64,000 nucleotides of DNA, from positions 1,922,001 through 1,986,000 of the forward strand of contig JASGKH010000002.1 in the NCBI GenBank assembly GCA_047600785.1, given 5' to 3'. The DNA comes from Breznakibacter sp047600785 (GTDB lineage: Bacteria; Bacteroidota; Bacteroidia; Bacteroidales; Marinilabiliaceae). The notes below the pieces were generated by a model. It was not told where the DNA came from and searched no databases. It was given only the letters and a program-made list of their open reading frames with translations. How positions within the stretch are numbered: position 1 is the first letter of the stretch; each line of letters begins with the position of its first letter. The position numbers and the translations under genes were made by a program. Shown in pieces: positions 34,624 through 42,972 of the stretch.

Positions 34624-35666
34624 ACTGCATATCCACCAATTATCCCCAAACACACATACTTCAAGGGGTATCGGTAATAGAGGAACAGTTACTGCGCCAT
34701 CAATACCTGGTGGTGCTTGACGAAAACGAGAACTATTATGGCATACTTACTCCTTTGGATCTGATAAAGCGTCCCCATAAGATTGTGATAGACTGCCTTA
34801 CCCCAAAAGAAGTTATCTACCCCGATGATACCCTCACCTCAATCTTCGAAAAGTTTGAGAAAAGCCAATCGCATGCACTTCCGGTCTTCGATGCAACCAA
34901 TTTTGTCGGCATTATGGAAAAGCACGCTGTGATGAAAAAATTAAAATCTAAACTACACGAATTACACCACGGGACGTCGACCCCCAAAAACGTGAAAAAC
35001 GTTTTCCTAAATACCTTGTCCCACGAAATACGGACTCCACTCAACGGATTGCTGGGGTTCATGGAGATAGTGGACGAGATAGACCCCAAGGCTTCCATGT
35101 ACAGCGATGTCATAAAAAAAAGTGCCGACAGCTTTTTGAATACCATGAACGATCTGGTCGATCTGGCCATTATCACATCAGGGGAGAGCATTGACATCCA
35201 AAAAGAACCGGTATGCATTGATAAGCTGCTTCAGGAATTGTTCCATTTGTTTGAAAAGGGCAGGATTCCCGAACACTCAAAATTGGTTTATCTTGCTCCT
35301 GACCATTCCGATTTGGAAATACTGGCCGACATAAAGAAAACGAAACAAATACTCTACCATTTAATCGACAGCACCTTGCGGTTCTGCGACGGAAGTGTGA
35401 CAGAATTCGGGTTCAGTCTTTCCGAAAACCAAACACAAATCATTTTCCATGCTTATAATTCGGGCAAAATATCCGATAAGAACATAAAGGACCGGATAAC
35501 GGAGATCTTCAGAGTGGGCGACTCATGCTGTTCCCAAGAAGAATGGGCACTGGGCGTTGGACTACCATTGGTAAAACGATTGTGCGATGTGTTGGGCGGA
35601 TATGTCATGTTGAAAGAAGCAAAAGAAGGAACCGAATTCATTTGCATCTTGCCTTTAGATAATTGA
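34611..35666 (+). CDS. CBS-domain histidine kinase with a degenerate ATP-binding site
   Basis: A 351-residue soluble protein. Residues 5-112 form a pair of CBS motifs (YLVVLDENENYYGILTPLD, HALPVFDATNFVGIMEKHA). A HisKA domain follows with an intact His138 (NTLSHEIRTPLNGLLGFMEI). The HATPase region is present but its key residues are lost: the N-box asparagine is replaced (LIDSTLRF, near 254) and the G1 box DxGxG is gone (HAYNSGKI, 280-287). Only a G2-like LGVGLPLVKRL (314-324) remains. It may bind adenine nucleotide through CBS and act as a phosphatase, scaffold or phospho-acceptor rather than an active kinase. It is coupled to the gene upstream. Confidence 0.85.
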   Translation: MEILDCISTNYPQTHILQGVSVIEEQLLRHQYLVVLDENENYYGILTPLDLIKRPHKIVIDCLTPKEVIYPDDTLTSIFEKFEKSQSHALPVFDATNFVGIMEKHAVMKKLKSKLHELHHGTSTPKNVKNVFLNTLSHEIRTPLNGLLGFMEIVDEIDPKASMYSDVIKKSADSFLNTMNDLVDLAIITSGESIDIQKEPVCIDKLLQELFHLFEKGRIPEHSKLVYLAPDHSDLEILADIKKTKQILYHLIDSTLRFCDGSVTEFGFSLSENQTQIIFHAYNSGKISDKNIKDRITEIFRVGDSCCSQEEWALGVGLPLVKRLCDVLGGYVMLKEAKEGTEFICILPLDN

Positions 35667-35726
35667 ACAAAAGCATCTTATACCCCCGGAGGATCCCATA
35701 GACCAACAATAAGCAATCATCCCAAA

Positions 35727-36425
35727 TCAATAAGCCAATCCCAACTTTGTGGCCAGATTGCCAAACAACGTCTCTGTGCCGGGATCAGTTCCTTCGCCGA
35801 GGACGGGCAATTCATCCCAGCTCGCCCCTTCAAACAATTTATAGAGGTATGATTTAATGTATGCGATCGATTCGGCAGAAATAACTTCCGGAGCTTTGGG
35901 GAAACGGTTGAATATTACCCCAATCACATTTGCTTTTCTGCTTTTGCACACTTCCAATGACAACAATGTATGGTTGATGCTGCCTAATTTTCCAGATGTA
36001 ACCAACACAACAGGCATGTCCCGTTCGACCACATAATCGACCGTAAGCAAGTCGGGGGTCAACGGCACCATTATCCCCCCTGCTCCTTCGGTAAGCACAA
36101 CCGGGAATTTTTGCTCAAGGGCATTTAGTGTACGATCCAGTACTGAACTGTCAATGGAAATGTTTTCCATCCTTGCCGAAAGATGGGGCGATGCAGGAAA
36201 ACCGAATACGTAAGGACAGGTATGCCCGGCGTGATCTTCAGGCAAAAGATCGATCCCCATCAACTGCCGGTGCACGACAATGTCGGCCGATATGCCCAAA
36301 CATCCTGTTTGCACCAATTTTGCCGTGATGGTTTCGGTTCCTTTCTGACGCAATGTTCTTGCCAATAATCCGGTAACCATGGTTTTGCCCGAATCGGTAT
36401 CAATGCCTGAAATAAAAAGGTTCAT
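35727..36425 (-). CDS. bioD: Dethiobiotin synthetase
   Basis: A 232-residue ATP-dependent carboxylase that closes the ureido ring of dethiobiotin from DAPA. The P-loop variant GIDTDSGKT (residues 7-15) and TEGAGGIMVPL motif are diagnostic. The open frame extends 25 codons upstream, but the ATG at 36425 gives the standard family start (MNLFISGIDTDSGKT). It is the last gene of the biotin operon, 55 bases after bioC. Confidence 0.96.
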   Translation of the reverse strand: MNLFISGIDTDSGKTMVTGLLARTLRQKGTETITAKLVQTGCLGISADIVVHRQLMGIDLLPEDHAGHTCPYVFGFPASPHLSARMENISIDSSVLDRTLNALEQKFPVVLTEGAGGIMVPLTPDLLTVDYVVERDMPVVLVTSGKLGSINHTLLSLEVCKSRKANVIGVIFNRFPKAPEVISAESIAYIKSYLYKLFEGASWDELPVLGEGTDPGTETLFGNLATKLGLAY

Positions 36426-36480
36426 GTTAAGAAGTTTTGTTTTCGACGATATTATAAATTGAACGTGAAGTGTTTTTCCG

Positions 36481-37266
36481 TTAACGCTTGCGACACACAA
36501 ACAACATGGGGTGGTAAGTTAACGGGTACCCGTTCTCCGGATCAAAATATGAACGATAACCTGAACAAAACGTTGAGAATTGCGTCCTCCTCCAATCAGG
36601 CACAGAGGTTCCCCCCACCCCCGTCTGCTTCACATGGCGCAATACTTCCATTGGTGCTGGAAACCAAAGCGTGTCTGTCCATTCGTTAAAAGCTAACACG
36701 TCAAAGCACGGAGACAGAAGATCATGCATCCCACCGGACGGTAAATAACCCAATCCTGCACCGCTACAAGTCCTCATTTCTAGAAAATTGGCAGGGCCAA
36801 AGGTCGAGAAAGCAAACACGCCCTGGGAAATAAGCGAATCGGCCACTTTCCGAAAAAAAGAAGCTTTATCGTGAAACCATTGGACGGTAGCCCCTGACCA
36901 AACCACGTGACAAGCGTCGGGCAACTCAATACTTTCGGCGTCGCCAGTCATAAAATCAAAATAGGGAATACCGTGGCTGGCGACTATAGGCCTGATAAAA
37001 CCGACCGACGCATCTACCAAATCATTGGCAACGAAACGTTCCGGTCTCATACATGCCAGGAATTCGGAGGTCAGTACACCCGTACCACAGCCAATCTCCA
37101 GCATGTGTGCGCAGCCCGACAAAAATGGGACGGCCATTCGGACCAATTCTTTAGCCATTGCAATCTGAACCTGTGCATGTTGCCCATAAGTCGGCATTGC
37201 CCGTTCAAAACGCAGGGTCACTGTATGTTTGTCAACCGATACACTATTTGCCCCCAGATTATCCAT
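36481..37266 (-). CDS. bioC: Malonyl-ACP O-methyltransferase
   Basis: A 261-residue SAM-dependent methyltransferase that starts pimeloyl synthesis by methylating malonyl-ACP. Motif I is MLEIGCGTGVLTSEF; motif post-I is FVANDLVDAS, and the BioC-typical ERAMPTYGQHAQVQIAMA region lies at the N-terminus. The frame continues upstream, but the ATG at 37266 lies 11 bases after the bioG stop and gives the normal length. It is paired with BioG, which removes the methyl ester. Confidence 0.93.
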   Translation of the reverse strand: MDNLGANSVSVDKHTVTLRFERAMPTYGQHAQVQIAMAKELVRMAVPFLSGCAHMLEIGCGTGVLTSEFLACMRPERFVANDLVDASVGFIRPIVASHGIPYFDFMTGDAESIELPDACHVVWSGATVQWFHDKASFFRKVADSLISQGVFAFSTFGPANFLEMRTCSGAGLGYLPSGGMHDLLSPCFDVLAFNEWTDTLWFPAPMEVLRHVKQTGVGGTSVPDWRRTQFSTFCSGYRSYFDPENGYPLTYHPMLFVCRKR

Positions 37267-37277
37267 GTGACCAATTT

Positions 37278-37943
37278 TTAAGGATTCACGTTTAACAAAT
37301 CGTCCCATGTCCCAAACCCGTAAAAAGGAAAATGTCCCCACGGCACCATCACGAATTGTACACGGCCAGTCCATGCACTCTGCTGGTTGGCCGCAGGAAA
37401 GATCAAATCGTCAGTACCGACCATCGCGCTCCGGAACACTTGGTTTTCAGCAGGTTCTGCCATTATCCCCAACCTATGCAGTTCGTCCGTCAATTCGTCA
37501 ACCCCTCGTTGGGGCAATGCGGTTTCGTAACGGACACGATGTCCTGCATGGTTGAACATGCGCCGGTTGAACTTTTTTATGTTGGCCTCCGATAAATTTC
37601 GAAGCGTTCCGTGAAACACCTTCGTTGGGATACCCATTATGTCGTCGACAGGACTTAACGTCCCGTTAATGGCAACGGCGCCGGACAGTTGGGACGCAAA
37701 CGGAGCCATCAGCCGGTTGGCCACTACCGCCCCAAATGACCATGCGACCAAAACGATCCCGGCATATGGCGCCGCGAATTCCGCCCAGTCAAACACAGGA
37801 GGTACGCTCCGATAATCGAAACACATCAGCACATCATATTCTTTGGAGCCGAACGCTGTAAACGGTTCGGGCCCACTACCCCATCCCGCAAAGAAGAGGA
37901 TGAGCTTACGGCAGTCCTGTCGATGCAACCAAACTGTTTGCAT
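37278..37943 (-). CDS. bioG: Pimeloyl-ACP methyl ester esterase, BioG type
   Basis: A 221-residue alpha/beta hydrolase of the DUF452/BioG family. The nucleophile is Ser69 in VLVAWSFGAVV, and the likely catalytic His is in VPWGHFPFYGF near the C-terminus. The FFAGWGSGPEPF oxyanion region is typical. It hydrolyses pimeloyl-ACP methyl ester to release pimeloyl-ACP and stop elongation. It replaces BioH in this operon. It follows bioF by 4 bases and precedes bioC by 11. Confidence 0.94.
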   Translation of the reverse strand: MQTVWLHRQDCRKLILFFAGWGSGPEPFTAFGSKEYDVLMCFDYRSVPPVFDWAEFAAPYAGIVLVAWSFGAVVANRLMAPFASQLSGAVAINGTLSPVDDIMGIPTKVFHGTLRNLSEANIKKFNRRMFNHAGHRVRYETALPQRGVDELTDELHRLGIMAEPAENQVFRSAMVGTDDLIFPAANQQSAWTGRVQFVMVPWGHFPFYGFGTWDDLLNVNP

Positions 37944-37947
37944 GAAT

Positions 37948-39132
37948 TTATTTTCGGTTGATGTTAAATTTCCTGATCCCGTCGTTGATATGCGCGGTTA
38001 AACTTTCAAGCTGATCCATACTGAGATTGGCCGTGAGCGAAAGCCGCAAGCGCGAGGTACCTTGCGGCACTGTTGGCGGACGGACAGGCATGACGAAAAA
38101 ACCGCTTTGTTGTAAATGTTCCGACAACTTTACGGCCGCTTTGCTATCGCCCACCATCACAGGTAAAATGTGGCTTTGCGATTCAGATGCCATTTCCATG
38201 AGGGACAACATACGCTGACAAGCCAACGACAAATCGGCCAGTTTCCGACGACGTGAAGCGAACGATTTGTTTTGTTGCAACACGTAAAGCGTCCAGGCCA
38301 GATTGACGGGCGGCAGAGCCGTTGTAAAAATGAGCGTACGGCATTTGTTCACCAACATCTGACGGAATATCCCGTTACAAATCACGAACGCGCCTACCGA
38401 CGCCCACGCTTTGCCCATGGTACCTACCAACAGGTCTATTTGAGGCAACAAGCCCAATTCCTCGGAAAGACCAAGCCCTAAACCGCCGCGCAAACCGACG
38501 GAATGTGCCTCATCGACGTACAAAAAAGCATCGAACTCTTGCTTTATCTGCACCAACTTGGCTAGATCGGCCACATCGCCGTCCATGCTGAATACCGATT
38601 CGGTGACAATAAAAACATGCCGGTACCGGTGCCTTTTTTCGCGGAGCACCTGTAACAACTGCCCGTTGTCCAAATGGCGGAACCGCACATGGTCCGCATT
38701 GCATAAACGGATGCCGTCGATTAAGCTGGCATGCACCAACTTATCGGAAAGCACCAGATCGCCTTTCTGGGCCAATGCAGGTAAAATGCCCACATTTGCA
38801 TGGTAACCGCTGTTAAAATATAAAGCCGGTCGCCCGTACATGTGCGCCAACTGATGCTCCACGGCCACATAAAGCCGATTGTTGCCGGCCAGCAAACGCG
38901 ACGAGCAAGCGCCGTACGGATTACCAACGGCACTACCCAACCATTGCTCCTCAAAGCCAACGGCCAAATCGGCATCAGTAGCAAGGCCCAAATAATCGTT
39001 CGACGAGAAATTGGCCATCCTTACCCCGTCAACCTCCGATAGGGTCGGTTCCAGATGGTTGCATTCGCGCATCTGCCGGAATCGGCCCTGTTGTTTGATC
39101 TGCTCTATCTCTTGGATGAATTGCTGGTACAT
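37948..39132 (-). CDS. bioF: 8-amino-7-oxononanoate synthase
   Basis: A 394-residue PLP-dependent alpha-oxoamine synthase that joins pimeloyl-ACP (or -CoA) and alanine. Family motifs are FSSNDYLGLATD, SLIDGIRLCNADHVRFRH, VDEAHSVGLRGG and the PLP lysine region LLVGTMGKAWASVGAFV. The start is the ATG at 39132; the frame is open further up to 39246 without protein-like sequence. A 146-base gap separates it from bioA, larger than the other gaps in the operon. Confidence 0.96.
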   Translation of the reverse strand: MYQQFIQEIEQIKQQGRFRQMRECNHLEPTLSEVDGVRMANFSSNDYLGLATDADLAVGFEEQWLGSAVGNPYGACSSRLLAGNNRLYVAVEHQLAHMYGRPALYFNSGYHANVGILPALAQKGDLVLSDKLVHASLIDGIRLCNADHVRFRHLDNGQLLQVLREKRHRYRHVFIVTESVFSMDGDVADLAKLVQIKQEFDAFLYVDEAHSVGLRGGLGLGLSEELGLLPQIDLLVGTMGKAWASVGAFVICNGIFRQMLVNKCRTLIFTTALPPVNLAWTLYVLQQNKSFASRRRKLADLSLACQRMLSLMEMASESQSHILPVMVGDSKAAVKLSEHLQQSGFFVMPVRPPTVPQGTSRLRLSLTANLSMDQLESLTAHINDGIRKFNINRK

Positions 39133-39278
39133 ATCATTTTTAGGGATTAACAAATATCTAAACGTCAAACAGATAGACATAGACTGTTTCGAAAACGGCT
39201 TATTATCTACGCCCGTCCGGATACAGACGGGTGCCCTAAGTTCCAACCACCTTTTTCTTTGTCATATCCACTTATGTC

Positions 39279-40559
39279 TCATTCTACTTGTGCCACCACG
39301 TGACACACTGCCGAGGTAAGTTTTTCCAACTCATTATCGGTAGCCACAAACGGCGGCATTAAATAAACCAAACGGCCAAAGGGCCGTACCCACACGCCAC
39401 GACCGACAAATAGTTTTTGTATCGCTCCCATGTCAATGGGCTTCGTCAGCTCTACGACGCCAATAGCGCCTAAACAGCGCACATCGGCTACGTTGGACAA
39501 TCTGGAACAAGGCTCCAAACCCTGTTCCAGATTGCGTTGGATACGTTGCACTTGCTGTGCCCAATCATTCTCCAGCAACAGTCCGATGCTGGCGTTTGCC
39601 ACCGCACAGGCCAATGGATTCCCCATAAACGTGGGGCCGTGCATGAACACACCCGCATCGCCGCGCGAAACGGTCTCGGCTATCCGGTTAGTGGCCATCG
39701 TGGCGGCAAAGCTCATATAACCTCCGGTAATGGCTTTGCCTAAGCACATGATATCGGGCAATACCTGGGCATGCTCACAGGCAAAAAGTTTCCCTGTCCG
39801 GCCAAACCCCGTAGCAATCTCATCAGCGATGAGCAACACGTCGTGTTGTTGGCACAACCGGCTAAGGAGCTGTAAATAATCGGACGAATAGAACCACATA
39901 CCTCCGGCACCCTGGACAATCGGTTCGACCACAAATGCGGCCAGTTCACCTGCATAACGATCGAAAAACGCAAACAGTTGCTGCCGGTCGGTATCGCACA
40001 ACGGTCGTCCAAAACGCGATTGCGGCCTATCGATAAAATACTGGATGGGCAGACCACCCGCAAACAACGAATGCATGCCCGTGACCGGATCGCACACAGA
40101 CATGGCGTGCCAGGTATCGCCATGGTAACCTCCGCGCAGGGCAGCAAACTTTTTCCTCTCCGTTTTGCCCAACGACTGCTGGTATTGAAGGGCCATTTTC
40201 ATGGCCACTTCCACCGCCACCGATCCCGAATCGCAAAAAAAGACCCACTGCAACGGTTCCGGCGTGAGAAGGACCAACTTCTCGGCCAATTGCACGGCGG
40301 GCCTGTGCGTGAAGCCGCCGAACATAATGTGTGACATTTGAGCCAACTGACCAGCCATCGCCTTGTTCAACACCGGATGGTTATAGCCATGCACCGCTGC
40401 CCACCACGACGACATGCCATCGGTAAGTTCTCTCCCATCAGTCAACCGGATGGTGCATCCTTGCGCCGACTCCACGGGATAAACGGGCAAGGGGTCAATG
40501 GCCGATGTATAAGGATGCCATATGTGGTGGCGATCAAAATGGAGCAATTGGTCATTCAT
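39279..40559 (-). CDS. bioA: Adenosylmethionine-8-amino-7-oxononanoate aminotransferase
   Basis: A 426-residue class III aminotransferase that converts KAPA to DAPA. Diagnostic motifs are HIWHPYTSAID near the N-terminus, GMSSWWAAVHGYNHP, RGGYHGDTWHAMSV, the Asp of LLIADEIATGFGRTG and the PLP lysine in CLGKAITGGYMSFAAT. The ATG at 40559 gives the normal length; an upstream in-frame start adds ten residues that look non-coding. It lies in the biotin operon between bioB and bioF, with 155 bases to bioB. Confidence 0.96.
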   Translation of the reverse strand: MNDQLLHFDRHHIWHPYTSAIDPLPVYPVESAQGCTIRLTDGRELTDGMSSWWAAVHGYNHPVLNKAMAGQLAQMSHIMFGGFTHRPAVQLAEKLVLLTPEPLQWVFFCDSGSVAVEVAMKMALQYQQSLGKTERKKFAALRGGYHGDTWHAMSVCDPVTGMHSLFAGGLPIQYFIDRPQSRFGRPLCDTDRQQLFAFFDRYAGELAAFVVEPIVQGAGGMWFYSSDYLQLLSRLCQQHDVLLIADEIATGFGRTGKLFACEHAQVLPDIMCLGKAITGGYMSFAATMATNRIAETVSRGDAGVFMHGPTFMGNPLACAVANASIGLLLENDWAQQVQRIQRNLEQGLEPCSRLSNVADVRCLGAIGVVELTKPIDMGAIQKLFVGRGVWVRPFGRLVYLMPPFVATDNELEKLTSAVCHVVAQVE

Positions 40560-40714
40560 AAGCAAAAAAATATTAAGACACTCATACATAAGATAGACAA
40601 GACCGCACGGACAAAAGGAGAAAACTGTTTCTTTTGGCTTTTTGCACTTCTCTATTTACACCTGATAATCACCAACTTATATCAAATAGAATTTTTCAGG
40701 TTTTCTTATCTGCA

Positions 40715-41680
40715 TTAGCAATCTCGCCCTACTTTTTCGAACATCGCTTTGTCCTGATCGACGCTAGACCCCAAAGTGGTGAGATAATCACCCACCAGTG
40801 CCGCGCTGATACCCGAACGAAGCGCCTTTTCCTGGATATGGGCAATAAGGTGCCGTCCGCCCGCAAAGCGCAAGTGTGCCTTGGGATTGATGAAACGGAA
40901 CAAAGCGATGGTTACCAGCACCTCGTCATCGGACAATTGCATGTTCCCCTGAAGTGGAGTTCCTTCAATGGGGTTAAGGATGTTGAGCGGGATGGACACA
41001 ACACCCAGTTCCCTGAGCGCAAAAGCCATTTCGATCCGTTGCGCCATGTCCTCTCCCATGCCGATAATGCCGCCGCTGCATATTTTCAATCCCACCTCCT
41101 GCGCTTCACGGATGGTGCGCCGTTTTTCTTCGAATGTGTGGGTGGTACAAACCTGTCGGAAAAACGACGGTGCCGTTTCGATGTTGCAATGGTAGTGTTC
41201 CACACCCGCATCCCTGAGCAATTGCAGGTCGGGCGTACGCAACAGTCCCATTGAGGCACAAAGGCCAATATTGCTCTGATTACCGATCTCTTTATAAATA
41301 TTACAGGCTTCCTGTACCTTGCGATGATGAAGTGCCCGCCCGCTGGTCACCAACGAAAAACGATGGACGCCTTTCCGGTCGTTCTCAAGAGCCAGTTTCA
41401 GGCTGTCGGCGACACTTACCAGATCATACTCGGCCACACCTGTTTTGTAAAATTTCGATTGGCTGCACCATTTGCAGTCTTCGGAACATCGGCCCGACTG
41501 CGCGTTCATGATGGAACACATGTCAACCCGTCGTCCCACAAAATGCGCGCGAATCTGGTCCGCAGCCGTATAAAGCGCTTCTTTTTCGTGGGTACCCGCC
41601 AACATATGTGCTTCTTGTTCGGTAATGTGGCCGTTAGCCAAAACCCGTTGTTTCAGGGCTTCGATTTGTTCAATGGTCAT
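40715..41680 (-). CDS. bioB: Biotin synthase
   Basis: A 321-residue radical SAM enzyme that inserts sulfur into dethiobiotin. The CxxxCxxC cluster is Cys65, Cys69 and Cys72 in SGRCSEDCKWCSQSKFY. Other BioB motifs are GLCASMGLL, HYHCNIETAPSFF, CSGGIIGMGE and PLNILNPIEGTPL. The ATG at 41680 overlaps the stop codon of the leader ORF (ATGA), which suggests translational coupling. It is the first enzyme gene of the operon. Longer in-frame starts lie inside the leader. Confidence 0.96.
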   Translation of the reverse strand: MTIEQIEALKQRVLANGHITEQEAHMLAGTHEKEALYTAADQIRAHFVGRRVDMCSIMNAQSGRCSEDCKWCSQSKFYKTGVAEYDLVSVADSLKLALENDRKGVHRFSLVTSGRALHHRKVQEACNIYKEIGNQSNIGLCASMGLLRTPDLQLLRDAGVEHYHCNIETAPSFFRQVCTTHTFEEKRRTIREAQEVGLKICSGGIIGMGEDMAQRIEMAFALRELGVVSIPLNILNPIEGTPLQGNMQLSDDEVLVTIALFRFINPKAHLRFAGGRHLIAHIQEKALRSGISAALVGDYLTTLGSSVDQDKAMFEKVGRDC

Positions 41681-42159
41681 GGTAAATGAGTTTGGTGACG
41701 GCACATGGCCGTCAGGGTTGGAAATAAAGCAGTTTTATCGCCAAAAACGGTAAACGCGACAGTATGATGGTCCACTGCGGCAACCAACGCAAAAGGCAAC
41801 AAAAAACCCCAAAGGCGTAAACCAATGGGGTTTGAATTATAACAACGTAACGAAGGAGCCTGGGCACCTTCGCTTTTTGAAACTACGGCAACGACGGCCA
41901 GCAAATTGCTGGCCAACCACATATCTGCAGATGTATCATCCGGGGAATCATCCCTCTCAACATCATCACAGGGATAGAAACAAGGATCGAACGGATTTGC
42001 AGCTCCGTCTTTACGCGACAACGTCTCGGACACCACGGTTTTAAGCGTGGCAATACGTACCAACTTCCCCAACGAGGCAAACACTGCATAATTTTTACGG
42101 CTCCACCGCCTAAAATTGAGCAGGACCTTTGGACGATATGTGGGCAAAACGATATGCAT
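41677..42159 (-). CDS. Leader ORF of the biotin operon (160 codons, overlaps bioB)
   Basis: An open frame starts at the ATG at 42159, 8 bases after a -7 promoter element, and stops with TGA inside ATGA of bioB. The N-terminus contains FRRWSRKNYAVFASLGKLVR, a sequence type I associate with N-termini of some Bacteroidales TonB receptors and small leader-like ORFs. An acidic stretch follows (DDVERDDSPDDTSAD). The later part covers an intrinsic terminator (41801-41832), so translation of this frame would compete with the hairpin. I do not recognise a function. It may be a regulatory leader peptide, or a real protein at its first half only. Confidence 0.55.
   Translation of the reverse strand: MHIVLPTYRPKVLLNFRRWSRKNYAVFASLGKLVRIATLKTVVSETLSRKDGAANPFDPCFYPCDDVERDDSPDDTSADMWLASNLLAVVAVVSKSEGAQAPSLRCYNSNPIGLRLWGFLLPFALVAAVDHHTVAFTVFGDKTALFPTLTAMCRHQTHLP
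41801..41832 (-). terminator. Intrinsic terminator inside the bio leader (attenuator)
   Basis: On the minus strand AACCCCA (41832-41826) pairs with TGGGGTT (41811-41805), followed by TTTT. It lies 120 bases upstream of bioB and within the leader ORF. Termination here would prevent expression of the whole operon. Confidence 0.7.
41851..41878. other. Second hairpin in the bio leader
   Basis: CGAAGG (41851-41856) and CCTTCG (41867-41872) form a stem upstream of the attenuator. On the plus strand it is followed by CTTTTTG, so it could also end an antisense transcript. Confidence 0.4.
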
Positions 42160-42166
42160 GGTGCGG

Positions 42167-42196
42167 CAAAACTAAACTATTTTATCGGCCAAACAA
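42167..42196 (-). promoter_or_regulatory. Promoter of the biotin operon
   Basis: On the minus strand TTG (42196-42194), a 19-bp spacer and TAGTTTTG (42174-42167) fit the Bacteroidetes consensus. The leader ATG follows only 8 bases after the -7 box, so the mRNA would be nearly leaderless for the leader ORF. No BirA-like operator is apparent. Confidence 0.5.
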
Positions 42197-42972
42197 CTAC
42201 GCAAGCAGATGTTTTTGAAGCATAAAATCTGCAATACGTCATGTGTATGCCTCCATATTTCCTGATTTTAAACAACTTCCCTACAAGGGGTCTCCCTACT
42301 TGTAGAAAGGTTTGTTTTTGTCCGTTGGAACCGCCCGGCAAAAACCGTTTCACCTGCTTACGGGCTACCGCACTTTTAGACAAAGCGGACCGCAAACCGC
42401 GAGAGAGAACTGCGCACGTGTGGTAAAAATTACGTACGCAAATAAATCCATGCACGTATGGAAACTTTTTTCGGACGTGCACCGCAGACCGGACGGAAAA
42501 TCTTGCCGCAAATGTTCAGGCATCCGTTTTATAACCATGTCAACAGCCCCAATGGACTGAAGTGGCTATCGTTCGGAAATCACGCCATTAATCCGGCCTG
42601 CCAACGTGAAACTATCTGTAAAACAATTTTTAACAAAGCCATGATCACCCGCTTCCCCCTCAATTGAAGATTTCATCGGTTCGGTAGAAATAAACCGGCC
42701 GTTAGTTGAATAAACTGGCAAGGCCCAAATAGGTAACGTAAAATTGTACAAGCTAATTCATCGAATAAATTAGTTTCTCTCTTTTCTTAACTTCATCTTG
42801 TTTGCAAAAAGCCCCGTTGTTCCGAAAGCGGAAAGCGGGGCTTTTCCTTGTACAAAGCCAGAATTGGAACGCCAGCCCCGATATGTTCCACTGGTAGATC
42901 AAAACTTCCCATTTTTCGGTCAATATTTGGATAACGGAACACATACCCAATATCTAAATTTGAGGAAAAAAC
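42197..42972. other. Gene-poor region with an isolated terminator hairpin
   Basis: About 780 bases without a convincing gene. Short frames exist on both strands (for example 42458-42667 plus, 42566-42751 minus) but match nothing I know. A hairpin CTACAAG/CTTGTAG lies at 42281-42305. A strong stem (AAAAGCCCC at 42807-42815, GGGGCTTTT at 42837-42845), flanked by T on both strands, sits far from any coding end. Confidence 0.5.
42807..42845. terminator. Bidirectional terminator-like hairpin without an adjacent gene
   Basis: 9-bp arms AAAAGCCCC and GGGGCTTTT with an internal GC-rich loop that can itself pair (TTCCG/CGGAA). It has U-rich ends in both directions. Confidence 0.6.

Noticed and set aside
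41700..42160. Known riboswitch in the bio leader
   Set aside because: I could not match SAM, TPP or cobalamin consensus elements, and no biotin riboswitch class is known to me.
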